Shown here: positions 36,700 to 47,560 of the stretch, one piece after another
Layout: each line of letters starts with the position of its first letter
Position numbering within the stretch: the first letter of the stretch is position 1
NCBI GenBank assembly: GCA_030620095.1
Contig: JAUTXW010001318.1
Span: 1 to 64,000, forward strand
DNA length: 64,000 bases
Direction: 5' to 3'
From: Kuschelorhynchus macadamiae
Taxonomy: Eukaryota > Arthropoda > Insecta > Coleoptera > Curculionidae
Position numbers and translations under genes: made by a program
Notes under the pieces: generated by a model
Told to the model about the DNA's origin: nothing
Databases searched by the model: none
What the model saw: only the letters and a program-made list of their open reading frames with translations

Positions 36700-37758
36700 A
36701 CTTTATTTAGAGTCTCTATTACTTTAACTGAATTCTTAGAAGCCTTACATCTTATAATGTCAAATAATTATTTTCAATACAAAAACCGATTTTATCAACA
36801 ACTTGATGGATGTGCTATGGGCTCACCTATTTCCTCTACAATCGCACAAATAGTTATGGAATACCTAGAAGAGGAAGTTCTTGAAAAACTGAATTTTAAT
36901 ATTTCTTTTTTTAAGAGATATGTGGATGATTGTTTAGCATCAGTTCCAGAAAATAAAATAGAAGAACTACTTTTCGCATTCAATAATTTCCATCCGAAAC
37001 TTCAGTTCATTCTTGAAGTTCAAAAACAAAATAAATTTTCTCGACCTTACTATAAGACAAAAAGAAAATAATTTAAAAACTAAATAGTTTACAAAAGAAA
37101 CTTGATCTGGACGATATCTTTATTTCAATTCCCACCATCCATACAAACAAAAAAGAAGTGTTGTGATTGGTCTAGTTGACCGTGCCATATCTTTAACGTC
37201 ACCAGAATACCGTCCTGAAGCCCTTAATAAAGTTAAAGAGACCTTGAATGCAAATCATTTCCCAGAAAAACTGATAAAAAAAATTATCAAACAAAGAACG
37301 TACATATATCATAACGAGAACGTAAGACAAGATAATACGCAAAAAAATATATTGCAATGCCATACACATCTCAATTATCTGAAAAATTAAAACATATCTT
37401 AGGAAAATATAACATAATTGTGTGTCATAAAGCCTAGCACCTGATAGCCTCCCTATTTGCAAAATTAAACACTAAAATTCCTAAAAATAAAAAATCCAAT
37501 CTCGTATATGAAATTCCTTGTTTAAACTGCCCTATGAAATTTATTGGTATGACAACCCAACTTTTAGCATTACACAAACATGAAAAAAGCACAAAACACG
37601 CATTTAATTTTTTTGAAACCAAAATCATTGATGAAGATAACCTGTATCAGAAATTAATTATCAAAGAAATGATTCACATAAAAAAAGAAAAAAATGCAGT
37701 AAATGACAAACAAGACATAAAAAATTTAAGTCAAATATACCACAATTTGATATTTTAG
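36700..37758 (+). pseudogene. Penelope-like element RT and GIY-YIG endonuclease region, PLE-2
   Basis: RT blocks: FYQQLDGCAMGSPISSTIAQ near 36790-36850 and FFKRYVDDCLAS near 36910, where YVDD is the catalytic box. A thumb and linker follow (SPEYRPEALNKVKETLN near 37200). Then comes a GIY-YIG-like endonuclease: LVYEIPCLNCPMKFIGMTTQ near 37500-37560, with a His (HEKSTKHAF) near 37580. The expected YIG reads FIG, and the GIY motif is weak. At least two frameshifts and stops (near 37069 and 37388) break it. The 5' half of the RT is missing. Confidence 0.82.
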
Positions 37759-38267
37759 TATAGTTTTAACTTCGTCTAAGCCATTATTTTTAAAATGTAA
37801 TATATCATTGTGAATGTCTGATTCTACTCTAAGGTTTAAATTAAAAAATAGCAAAAAATTATCTTTAAATTCCTCAAAAAAACGTATTACGATAAGAACA
37901 CCTATTTACCTAAAACCATGAGTTGCCTGGCAAACCACTAACTTGCTATCTATCATTCAAATATAAATAAATAATCAACATGTATTTTTCGCGGGATGTA
38001 ACCTTATTTTATTAATTTTGTAATAATTATTGTCAATAGTATAAAATTTTAAATCAGTTTTAGAAAAATTGTAAATGTCATTTTATAATTAGACCACTAA
38101 ATGTTTTTTAAATTAATTGTAGATAGGTAAGTAAAGCCATATATAGCAAAAAAAAATAATAAAGGAATGAGCAATTTGTGAGAAAGCCTACTATGATAGG
38201 CGAAATGTCAAGTTAATCCCATTGTTTGATTTTGCAAATAAACCTATACCCAAGAAAGAAGTCCAAT

Positions 38268-38269
<2 letters not shown>
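37759..38269. other. AT-rich spacer
   Basis: No gene or repeat recognised between the Penelope remnant and the TA tract; it could include the Penelope 3' end. Confidence 0.4.
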
Positions 38270-38345
<76 letters not shown>

Positions 38346-38632
38346 TGTCTTATCAAATATATTTATTAAGCGTCATTTTGTTCACTATGCCGGCATTTTA
38401 TTTTGCCATATCGGATTTTTATCAACATATTATCGTATCATCCCCATATGATCCTTAATTTTTTATCAAAATTTGAAGTCAATCGAATAAGAAGTCTTTT
38501 AGCTATGCCGCGAATAGACAGACAGGCAGACAGACTGACGGAATTGAGAAAACATGTTTTTCGACATCTAGGGATCCTGCAGGTTATTTTTTCACGATTA
38601 TAAATACTTCCCCTTTGCGAGGGAAGTAAACA
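38270..38632 (+). repeat. (TA)n-anchored dispersed repeat, copy 2
   Basis: A long TA microsatellite (38270-38344) is followed by TACTGTCTTATCAAA, CATTTTGTTCACTATGCCGG, TTTTAGCTATGCCGCGAA, a GACAGACAG run, GGAATTGAGAAAACATGTTT, CATCTAGGGATCC and a terminal TTGCGAGGGAAGTAAA. The order is the same as at 18601-18840, with an added 5' segment also seen after the TA tract at 34368. Confidence 0.7.
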
Positions 38633-39062
38633 TAGGTTTTTATATACGACTTCAGCATCAAAAAATGTCTGTAAATCAATTTTGAAAAGCTTATGTTACA
38701 GGATGTTTGCTATATAACTTTATACAGTTTAATTTTTTTTTGAGCCAATACTGAACTGTCGCGTAAGAACATTTTAATTTAAATAATGATAAGTAGTTAA
38801 TAATATATCTTCTGGCGGCTTATAATGATGTCATTTTGATCGTCACTTTTAATATCAAAATAACACATTTTTTAGATTGAGTACTCTTATGGATTCATTA
38901 TAGTCCTGAAACAACGAACTCAGCAAAGAGAAAACGACTGCCTTTCGGAAATATTTTTTAACAAAATTTGCACAATGTTTCACTCACTGTTTAAAAACAA
39001 GCAGTTTATATCCGCTCATTTTTTGTTAAAGCTTACACAAGCAAGCATCATTGCTCTCCTTG
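38633..39062. other. AT-rich spacer
   Basis: No gene seen. It may include the degraded 3' part of the LINE that begins at 39063. Confidence 0.35.
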
Positions 39063-39410
39063 GAAACAAATTGAAATGTTAATTGAATGTCGTCAGCGAA
39101 CATATGTACCCGACAAGATTATTCGATGTTACCTAAATCCTCCGTAAAAATTGAAAATAAAAGCGGGCCAAGTACTGATCCCTGAGTTACTCCAAAGTGA
39201 AGTTGTCTTAGACTTCAGATTAATGTATCACTGGCTTCATTATTCTCCAATATAGTCTGCCGAAATCTCCGAGTCAGGTAACTAGTCAGCCAGTTAAACA
39301 CTTGCGCATTTCATAGTTATAAAGTTTAGTCAGCAGACACTCGAAATCGATGGTGTCGAAAGCCTTGGTCATATCAAGTAGAGTTAAAGAAGTGAGCTTT
39401 TGTTGATCTA
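39063..39410 (-). pseudogene. LINE-B reverse transcriptase, part 3' of the hAT insertion
   Basis: Read right to left: TKAFDTIDFECLLTKLYNYE near 39380-39320, GVTQGSVLGPLLFSIF near 39195-39150, and HMFADDIQLTFQF near 39110-39070, which contains the FADD catalytic box. This is the palm of a Jockey/CR1-like LINE RT. It continues beyond the hAT insertion at 41752-41995. Confidence 0.78.
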
Positions 39411-41751
39411 AGCAAGCCATGTCAAACTCAAAGTCACTGGTGGGCCAAAAACATGAAAACCATCGACTAGGTGGGCCGCAAAACCTTATCCTAAAGAAGA
39501 CAAACTACTGAAATTCTTGAGAAAAAGTACTATTATAGGACAAGTCTGTTTATTAAATTTCCAATAAAAATGACATTACAAAAAAACCACAAAGATTAAA
39601 TTCTTTTGACAGATATTTGACATCTTTTGTCTTCTGTGGCGCAAATTTATCGGCGAAAATAACTTTTAAAACTGCGTCCAAGTGTGCGTCCGTCAATCGC
39701 AATCTAGCGGGAGATTTGTTTCCTTGTATCAAAGAAAATAGTTGTTCACACTTATAGGTACTTCCAAGCATTGAAAGGATTTTACAGGCAAATTTTCTCA
39801 TTTCTTGGTATTGAACAGGCAAGTACTTATAAAACTCGAATGTACCAACACTATCAAAATTTTGTTTAAAAGGAGTCTGACACTGAATCTCAATTACTTC
39901 CATTTGCAAGTGAAGGGGAACTTTATCAATATCGATAGTGAAAAGACCAGTAAATAGAGAAAAATTGTTTTCGTGGGTCTTAAAATCCTTAAAACGCTTC
40001 TTAAATTCTGCGAGAAGGCTTTTAATTTTCTCTGAATATATTTTGTATGATATTGGGATACTTATGCTTTCCTGAAATGCCTTACAAGTCAGAAAATGTG
40101 ACAGATTATCCTCTGCTAACTGTTTTTCCCACAACATCATCTTACACTTGAAAGCTTTCACATGATCATGCATATCTGTAATAACCTGACGTGGTCCTTG
40201 CAATTTCGTATTTAAGTCCGACAAGTGTTTTGTGATATCTACCATAAATGAAAGATGTTGTAAAAAAAGGTATATCGCATAATAAGCTGACATCTTCCCA
40301 TTTTGCTTCCATGAAAACGCGTATTTCTTCTTTGAGTTTCCAAACCGGTAGAGTACCATAGAACACGAAAACCATCGCACCTCTGCATAATATGGTAAAC
40401 CAGTGTACTCACTTTCTAAATCACGTAAAAATGCAGGAAACTGTCGCTGATTAAGGCCTCGTGACCTTATGAAGTTTATAATTTTTTTTCACTGACTTTA
40501 AAACCCTTTTCAACTTGATCACTTTTGAGCATAAAACTTCTTGGTGGATTATACAATGAATATGATGAAAATCTGACTTGTCGATGCCCGTTTCTCTGAT
40601 CTTTGTCTGTAATATTTTAACGAAGCCATTTCTTACGCCAGTCATTGAAGGAGCTCCGTCTGTTGCAACGGAACACAGTTTTGACAAATCTAAATTGTAC
40701 TTTTGCAGAAGTCTATAAACAGCATCGAAAATATTCTTTCCAGTTGTTGTATCATGCAATGGTACTAATTCATATACATTAATATCTGTATCAACCGCAC
40801 GAAGAAAAACAGCGAGTTACTCCACACCACACACATCCGTACTTTCAACACAGGCAATAGAAAATGCAATAAAAGAGTCTGATTTTGTTTTTATCTGATC
40901 ACTTATATTGGCAGGCAACTCAGTAACTCTTTCAGCGGCACTATTCCGGGACAAGAATATATTTTGAAATGCCTTCACACTCCTGGGACTTACAATTTCC
41001 CCGGCCTTTACAAAGCACTCTTTTAGAAATTCACCTTCAACAAATGGTTTTGAGTGTTTCGCGATCAACTCCGACTCTACGAAGCTCGCTTGAAGGACAG
41101 ATTCATTTTCTTGCTTTAGACGTGTAAACATAAGCTGCTGATCTTTCAACCGTGATTTTAACTTATTTAACTTTTCGTTTCTGACCATGCCTGTATACTT
41201 GTCAAACATAGTTTTATGAATATCATAGCGACATCTTATATTATATAATTTTGGGACACCGACTGTACTATTACAAATCAAACAAATAAATTTGTCTTTG
41301 ACTGTACAGAAAAAAAACTCTAATTCCCACTTTTCTTGAAAGATACGATGCTTACCTACAAGTTTCCTGTTACTTCCATTTGGTTTTGAAAGAGACATGT
41401 TGAAAACTGTATCCTGTTAAGTGTTGTAACAATAAGTGCGCAATTCAACTCGAAACTCTATCGCAACTCATTCATAACTGACTAAACACTGAGCAACTGA
41501 ACTCAATCGAACAAGTCTTATATACTAATTGTGATTTCTCGAGTTCTTTCCAGAATATTCAGATAGCGTCAGCTGTGTTTTTGCGTGATAGACTTTCATG
41601 GAACAAGCCAGATAACGTTTGCCATTAGGTTTTAGGTTGAGTATGTGTAGTTCATCCTACTAAACATAGATGGCACTATGTACAATTGAACATTTTGTTA
41701 TACCAATCGTTGTTGCATCGGCGCGCGCTTTCAAATGGCGCAAAGACTGGC
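39411..41751 (-). mobile_element. hAT transposon inserted in LINE-B
   Basis: Encodes a hAT transposase (39553-41398). The left end contains CAAGCCATGTCAAACTC and GGTGGGCC, a terminal pattern seen in hAT elements; the right end has a weaker inverse match (TTTCAAATGGCGC). LINE sequence on both sides fixes the limits to within some tens of bases. No clear 8-bp target duplication is visible. Confidence 0.7.
39553..41398 (-). pseudogene. hAT transposase, GTF2IRD2/ZBED-like, two lesions
   Basis: The ATG at 41396-41398 opens MSLSKPNGSNRKLVGKHRIF. A BED-like Cys pair (FICLICNSTVG) follows, then VSPRSVKAFQNIFLSRN. The conserved CSVATDGAPSMTG block is near 40680, HCIIHQEVLCSKV near 40550 (the catalytic region), EYTGLPYYAEVRWFSC near 40400, and the C-terminal dimerisation block MLGSTYKCEQLFSLIQGNKS near 39770. 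It is about 614 codons, close to full length for this group. Two lesions are visible: an in-frame TAA at 40817-40819 and a one-base shift in an A8 run near 40482-40490. This class gave rise to vertebrate GTF2IRD2. I judge it recently inactivated. Confidence 0.85.
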
Positions 41752-41995
41752 ACTAACTCCAAAGCTCTTCTAAATCCAGACTGCTTGAGAGGCAAAATAT
41801 AATTGGATTTCAAAAAGGCTGTTAGTTGATGATGAAGAACTGACTCAGCGATCTAAGTAGTAATCTAAGTAAGGGCAACAGAAAGTAAACTAATAGATCG
41901 AAGATCTCCGTAGCTCTTTATTGATGTATCGTGTTTTTTTTTCTGATAGATTTAATTAAGGCAACTTTCCAGGCATTAAGTACCACACCCCTCTC
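41752..41995 (-). pseudogene. LINE-B reverse transcriptase, part 5' of the hAT insertion
   Basis: Read right to left: NAWKVALIKSIRKK near 41980-41940, ESVLHHQLTAFLKSNYILPL near 41845-41790, KQSGFRRALELVP ending at about 41752. These are RT fingers of the same LINE whose palm lies at 39063-39410. Confidence 0.7.
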
Positions 41996-42424
41996 AAATA
42001 AAAAAATTATTATACAACAAAGTTTCTACGGTACAGTTTAAGGTTCTACGAGTAGAGCCAAAAAAGCACCTTTTTTCAATAACAAGTTCAATACCATCGT
42101 TTTATCCACAACAGAGATATCTACATTTGAAGGTAAAAATGTTTGACCTTCTGCAACCACTTTATTTTGGAAGATATACAAAAATGGCCTCGAGCAAAAA
42201 AGTGCGTAATTGGTTGTGGAATACAATACATATATTTTCAACACACCTCAATTTGTAAATTAGCATTTACACTTTTGCATTCCAATTACGCCCCCTAGCG
42301 TCCAACTTTGAAACCTCAAAATAATTGACAGCAGTTTCTCTTGGCCGAGTTACCTATAAATATGTTTTTCCTTAAGTTCTGTCATTAACGGTTCCCGAGC
42401 TACAGTCCTCTATTATTGGACCAC
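41996..42424. other. Spacer ending in an ACCCTGTA terminus
   Basis: No gene seen. The segment around 42330-42430 ends GGACCACCCTGTA, which resembles the terminus of a CAGGGTGGTCC-type transposon, but no partner end was found. Confidence 0.35.
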
Positions 42425-42790
42425 CCTGTACATACGGTCTACTGGTTTGGGGTCATTCTACCCACTTAGCTAGAAGAAAAGCTTACAGAAAGGATGCGAG
42501 AGTGTTGGGGTGGGCTATAGAAATGACGTTAGAGGTAAGTTAAAAGAGCTTAAATTAACGCTTTTTTTTGTTAAGAAAAACTTCCATATTTAGTTAAGAA
42601 ATCATATAATATTAGAATACCTTTTATCCGCTTAGGGCATAGTAGAAATTGCCAGAATTATTATGGTCCTAAGTTTTATAAAGTATTACCAAACAATATT
42701 AAAAATTAAGAATTCAAAAACTTTAAATTGAAAATGAGAATATTTGAATCACGATTTTAGAGATACTTTGTGAACAATTATTTTTTTAAA
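42425..42790 (+). pseudogene. LINE 3'-end fragment (LINE-D)
   Basis: Plus-strand reading gives YGLLVWGHST near 42432 and, after shifts, NYYGPKFYKVLPNNIKN near 42660. Both resemble the conserved C-terminus of Jockey/CR1-like ORF2 proteins. It is short and broken by stops. It is oriented opposite to LINE-B. Confidence 0.5.
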
Positions 42791-42949
42791 ACCTCCCTTG
42801 GTGTAACTCTAATTCTCAACAAAATTATGACATATTTTAACTTGCGTATAACATTGTTGTTGTTGACACGGATAAAGAATTTGAATACAAATATCGTCTC
42901 AGCAAGTAAACATTTACATTTATAACTTCCATACCAATATTTGTGCACA
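42791..42949. other. Short spacer before piggyBac
   Basis: Nothing recognised. Confidence 0.4.
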
Positions 42950-43204
42950 TTAACCCTTTATCGGTTTATGTGACCATATGGTAACATAGATTTTTATAAC
43001 CGTTAACGGTCACAACGCTAAGAACGTCTTGTAAAATTCTGAAACTTCTGCTGTTATATCAGAAAAAAATGCTGATCTATTTATTGGTATTTATATTTCT
43101 TTACTTATAAATTTTATGAAAATATGAATTGTAACCATATGGTAACATTGAACAATAAAAGAACTTTTTTATTAAATAAAATTGTTTTTATTATAATAAT
43201 CAAT

Positions 43205-45071
43205 TTAATTTTGATTAACATGAAAATCTTTGAAACAATTTTTTGCTTCTGTAAAACATTGTCTGGTGTCGCATTTAATACATTTCATGCGGCTCGTCCC
43301 TTTAGTACAATTTCTGCACCTGCCTTTACTGGTATATACAGGCCAGTGTCCCAAGGAATCAAACCTTGAAGCGTTATGTGGCCTTTCAGCAACTGGCCGC
43401 CGAATTTTGGGTATATCAGTACTTTCAGCACTAGGTCGGCCCTTTCTGGCTTTCTTTCTACAACTACTTAAAGACTTGGCAATATCTAGCCTAAAGTTTT
43501 TAAGTGGCATGTATTTTTTCTGGCCTAGAGCAACGCAGTCTTTTCTGTAAAGCAGCCATGCATTTACCACAGATACATCAAGGAGGTAAGCAAAAATACA
43601 AAAATACCATCTCTTTGCCTTATGGGAAGTTTTGTACAGACCCATTAGAGCGTTTGCTGTATCAACACCCCCCATATGTTTGTTGTACTGTATAACTATT
43701 GATGGACACTCTATATCTATTTTTGATTTGGCATTTTTGCAAAATCTTTTTACAGTACCTAGCGGTTCTACGCCATAAAGGGTACTTCCTAATAAAACAG
43801 GTTTATTATCTACCCATTTTGTAATGATGATACCTTTGTCTTTGTCAATTTTGTAGTCATATTTTCCCCGCCCTTGTTTTTGTAGGACTTTGTCTGTATC
43901 AATGGGACATCCAGCGATTCTATTGCTGCGTAGTGTTCCAAGGCTATATATTTTCATTTTATTTTTGAGATAAAGGAAAAGTTGCAGGCCTGCAAAATAA
44001 TTGTCGAAAAAGAGACTTGAATTATCAGGGTCATGCAGGGATTTTGAAAGGGCTATAACAATGGAAGCTCCAACGCCCAAATTTGATTCTTTTTCAGTTA
44101 TTTCATTTCTGGTTCCAACAAGTTGAGAAAAAGTGGTAGCTCCCTGGTATGGTATAAAGTCCAGGACGTAGCCAGAAACTCCTGCAATTACAAAAAATTT
44201 GTACCCCCATTTATGGGGTTTGTTTTTTATATATTGCCGTAGATTGCCTGCCCGGGTCCCTTTATAGGCAACCATGGTCTCGTCCACTGAATACTGATTA
44301 TCAGTATGATAATTTCGAAAATTAGCTCGGATCTTTTCTGGAAAAGGACGTACCTTGAAGTATCGGTCAGTAGTATTATCCGTAATGTCATTGTTGTTAT
44401 TGAAGTGTATAAAACGCCTCAAAGTTTTAAAACGTCTAATTGGCATCAAGGATGCTACCTGCTCAATACGTGTACCGCTTGTCCAGTAATCTTGATAGGA
44501 TGGAAGATCTATTATTCCCATATATAATAAACAGGATATAAAATCTGTCATCTCATTGGCGTTCGTCGCGATACATGTCCCTGTTACTTGAGTACTGTAA
44601 AGATTAGTTTGCTCAATGATATCAGACATTATGTCAAGTGAAAACATTTTGGTAAAATATTCAATAGGAGTGAGCACTTCATCATTGAAAACAGGAATAA
44701 AAGTGTCATTCCTATTAATTTTTGGTAAATCTTCTTTGGTCCAGTTGAATGCTACTTCTGGTAGTTTCTTTTTTTTCTTTAGGGGTGGCTCAATAACTTG
44801 TTCTGCCTCTTCGTCAGAGGTATGGTCGATATCCGAAATATTACCATCTAAAATTTTTATAATATTATATAAAATAAAATGCAGTCTTTTATGAAATGTT
44901 ACCTTCCGACAAAATCTTAGCTTCCCGTATTTTGTCTTGAATTTGTTTCAAAGTTATTTCTTCCTCATCGTCTGATGAATCAGAATTATCCGAAACTTGA
45001 GGAAGGGGTGGCAGATGAAATTTACTTTTTCCGTAAAAGGAACAAGAAGGAATTGAATTATATTCATCCAT
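43205..45071 (-). CDS. piggyBac transposase, 603 aa, two exons
   Basis: Exon 1 is 45071-44903 (ATG, MDEYNSIPSCSFYGKSKFHL, acidic SDNSDSSDDEEE); exon 2 is 44847-43205. The 55-base intron 44848-44902 has a GTAACA donor and TTTTAG acceptor, and splicing keeps the frame (LSEDGNISDIDHTSDEEAEQ). The PPLKKKKKLPE stretch could be a nuclear signal. The DDE_Tnp_1_7 core carries Asp in SVDETMVAYKG (about residue 245), SLFFDNYFAG (about 338), KWVDNK (about 403) and MGGVDTANAL (about 452). The C-terminus is a Cys-rich domain (CRNCTKG, CIKC, CFTEAKNCF) of the kind that binds terminal repeats. No stop or shift was found. It excises and inserts at TTAA, usually without a footprint. Confidence 0.92.
44848..44902 (-). 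other. Intron of the piggyBac transposase
   Basis: GTAACA at the 5' end, a T-rich tract and TTTTAG at the 3' end. Without removal the frame closes at once (EGNIS then stop); with removal two open frames join in phase. The size matches the 54-base intron of Mar-2. Confidence 0.8.
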
Positions 45072-45543
45072 AGCGGTAAATGGGCGCGAAAATCTAAAAA
45101 TCGATATCTACAGTGGGCAATGTAACCAGATGGTTACGCTGATTTCTACAAGAGTTTTCTATGAAACTCCTCAAGCTTATACTAAAATAATCTATAAAAT
45201 TACTCACCTGTTATGTCTAGAAAATACCACTAAATTTGGAATAAAACTGGAATAATTTTTATTAGTTCAAATAATTACATTTATATCTAGTTGCAACATA
45301 ACCACAAAAATACAACGCAACAGGTCTTCACACGTGGCAAACAAAATTCAGTTTATCGCGAGCGCGCCTCGACTCTTAGTTCCCCCTCCTACTCACAGTT
45401 GTAACCAAGTAGTTTCGTTGCCCTAAACTCTGTAAAGTACAAGGATTGCGGAAAAGATGCGTTTGAATTCAACGTATCCATATGGTTACAAGGACCAATA
45501 AATGTATGTTTTAAATTTTATAACTTGACCGATAAAGGGTTAA

Positions 45544-46009
45544 TGCTGGTTTCGAGCTTAAGCGTAAAGCGTCTATTGTAATGTGATTCAGTCGCCATTT
45601 GATATTCTATTAAGGTAATATTAATACATAATACGTTTATATCCAACCTATTATTAACAATGTTATACATATAATATCTTCAGAACCGGTTACAGACCCA
45701 GTGAATAACGCGGTCGCGCAATAGATTTTCACTAGAATGATTGCCGCTTTGATTAGCAGTGTCCTGGAAAATGTATTTTTTACGAAAGTCTGTTTAATGA
45801 ATTTCCCACCTCAGAGCATGCCAATATATCAACGGTGTATGCACCGGAAAAAGGAAACATGTTTGAGATCAATTTAATTTCACATTACCCAGCTGGCACT
45901 AAAGTAGCTACAACTGATTCCACTACTACTCTTTAAGAGTTTTACGTATTTGTTACTAATAATCCTACTATATATAATAATAATAAATGCCTTTTATTTC
46001 AACAATATT
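45544..46009. other. AT-rich spacer
   Basis: Lies between piggyBac and the LINE-C remnant. No gene or repeat recognised. Confidence 0.4.
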
Positions 46010-46066
46010 ACAAGGGACTCAGACAGCTGTTTTCTTAATTTCGTATTTAAAATATGTCTATTGCAA
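46010..46066 (-). pseudogene. LINE-C, segment downstream of the Mar-3 insertion
   Basis: In continuation of the RT frame that ends at Mar-3, this reads CNRHILNTKLRKQLSESLV, matching the conserved LINE block that follows the RT palm. The join across the TA target is in frame (KMIY then CNRHILN). Similarity fades at about 46010. Confidence 0.7.
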
Positions 46067-46559
46067 TACAGGGTGTTTCTTAATTGAGTATCAATATTTT
46101 TGGGTCCATTTTAAGAAGAAAACTTCATATAAACATATGTCCTAAACGGTGTAAATTTTGAGATACAGGGTGTTAAACTTTCAATAATTTCATAATTTTT
46201 CGATAATATCTCGAATACCACTCTAGATATTGTAATAAAATTTGGTATAGAGGTACTATGCATCTAGTGAAATTTTTTGATGTAGAGATTTTTTTTTTAG
46301 TTCCACCAGTGGCGTCTGTACGGAATCTGACCTGCATATTTTCCCAGACATTGATGGTACACCACAGATTTTTTTTAAATAAAAATTATTTTTGAAATTC
46401 CCATTCATTTTTTTCATTTCTCTTAATTTTAAGTTTTAACAATATCGCTAATATAACACCAATCGCCATGGCATCCAAGGAAATGTTTTTGACTGAAATT
46501 CAAGAAATCAAATTTGCTTATGACTAACTAATAAATTTCTGATATATCTGAGAAAAGAA

Positions 46560-46908
46560 ATGGTTGAGTATACCAATGAAGAGTTGGCAGACATGCATTA
46601 CATGTATGGTTTGGCTGATGGCAGTTCACCGGAAGCTAGGCAATTATATCAAGAGCGCTTTCCTGGTAGAGTCATACCAGATAGTCGAATATTTGCAAAT
46701 GTGCATAGAAGGATGACTGAAACAGGTACATCCAACCAAATAATCAATTAAAAGGGGCCCATCTGACTGTAAGAACTCCAGAAATTGAAGAGGCGGCATT
46801 AAATTCTATAGATGAAAATCCTGAACTGCGTACTAGGAAAATTGGAATTAACCTAAATATTTCGCACATCCTAGTTTGGAGAGTTCTACATGATTTTTTT
46901 TATACCCA
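46560..46908 (+). pseudogene. Mariner transposase (Mar-3), N-terminal half
   Basis: The ATG at 46560 opens MVEYTNEELADMHYMYGLAD, the first HTH of a mariner transposase, followed by RIFANVHRRMTETG. After a shift near 46735 it reads AHLTVRTPEIEEAALNSIDE and ISHILVWRVLHD, the second HTH. It stops at the DD82E insertion; the catalytic half resumes at 49109. Confidence 0.78.
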
Positions 46909-47335
46909 TATAGTTGGCGCATTACCTTTCTGGAATGACGTCACGCTGGTTTCAAATAACGTATTTCTTATATTATTTATATTTCAGCGATGATTCCTAA
47001 CCTAAACGTATGCAGTGATGTAGATAGGAGGGGTGCGTTCAGCACTGGCCAAAGCGAATTTAAAATTGGCATTTTCTGTACAGAAAGCGCTGCAACTTGT
47101 CGAAAATGGCTGGCAAAAAATTAACACTCTCATTGCCATAAAAAACCCTCATTTTGCACACTTAATACAAAAATAACTATTATAACTTCAAAAACTAAAA
47201 TTATTTTGCAAATAAGACTTTACTAATATAAATTCTTTCATCTTAGTCTTATTCTTTGTTTGCAATGTAATAAATTGACGCCAGTTACCCATTTTCATCA
47301 AAATTATTTTAATTCTCAATTACAGACAAAACTGA

Positions 47336-47530
47336 AAAAATATTAAGAAAAGGGGAATAACGAACGATGAATCCTTTACCTCCAGAATGTTTTAAAAACA
47401 AAAAGAGGTAAAAACAAAAACCACAGATTACTTAAAGAACAAAATAAGAGATATGATCTATTGCGTGTATGCTAAAAATGAATATGTTACAATGCAGACT
47501 TTGCTTTAAAAACTAAAAGAGAGAAATTAA
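47336..47530 (+). repeat. Inverted copy of the 5' part of the DD82E transposase gene
   Basis: The plus strand here repeats, with about 10% difference, the minus-strand coding sequence at about 48545-48738: AACGATGAATCCTTTACC, TCCAGAATGT, GATTACTTAAAGAACAAAAT, GAATATGTTACAATGCAGAC. It lies just after the transposase stop codon, so a transcript running past 47561 would contain both arms. Confidence 0.85.
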
Positions 47531-47560
47531 TGTATAACTAACTAACTTTAAAAATAAAAA

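Larger units (their letters stand above)
42971..45490. repeat. Subterminal palindromic motif of the piggyBac element
   Basis: The motif GTAACCATATGGTTAC recurs imperfectly: near 42971 (GACCATATGGTAACAT), 43131 (GTAACCATATGGTAACA), 45122 (GTAACCAGATGGTTACG) and 45477 (GTATCCATATGGTTACA). Two copies lie near each end. They are likely transposase contact sites. Confidence 0.65.
42954..45539 (-). mobile_element. Full-length piggyBac element, 2,586 bp
   Basis: TTAA target duplications stand at 42950-42953 and 45540-45543. Both termini read CCCTTTATCGGT inward. The single gene is intact after removal of a 55-base intron. Subterminal copies of a TAACCATATGGTTA-like palindrome lie near both ends. 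All the parts needed for an autonomous element are visible, so it may have moved recently. Confidence 0.92.

Noticed and set aside
41996..42424. A complete CAGGGTGGTCC-type MITE ending at 42424
   Set aside because: Only one terminus is visible; no inverse partner was found within the window.
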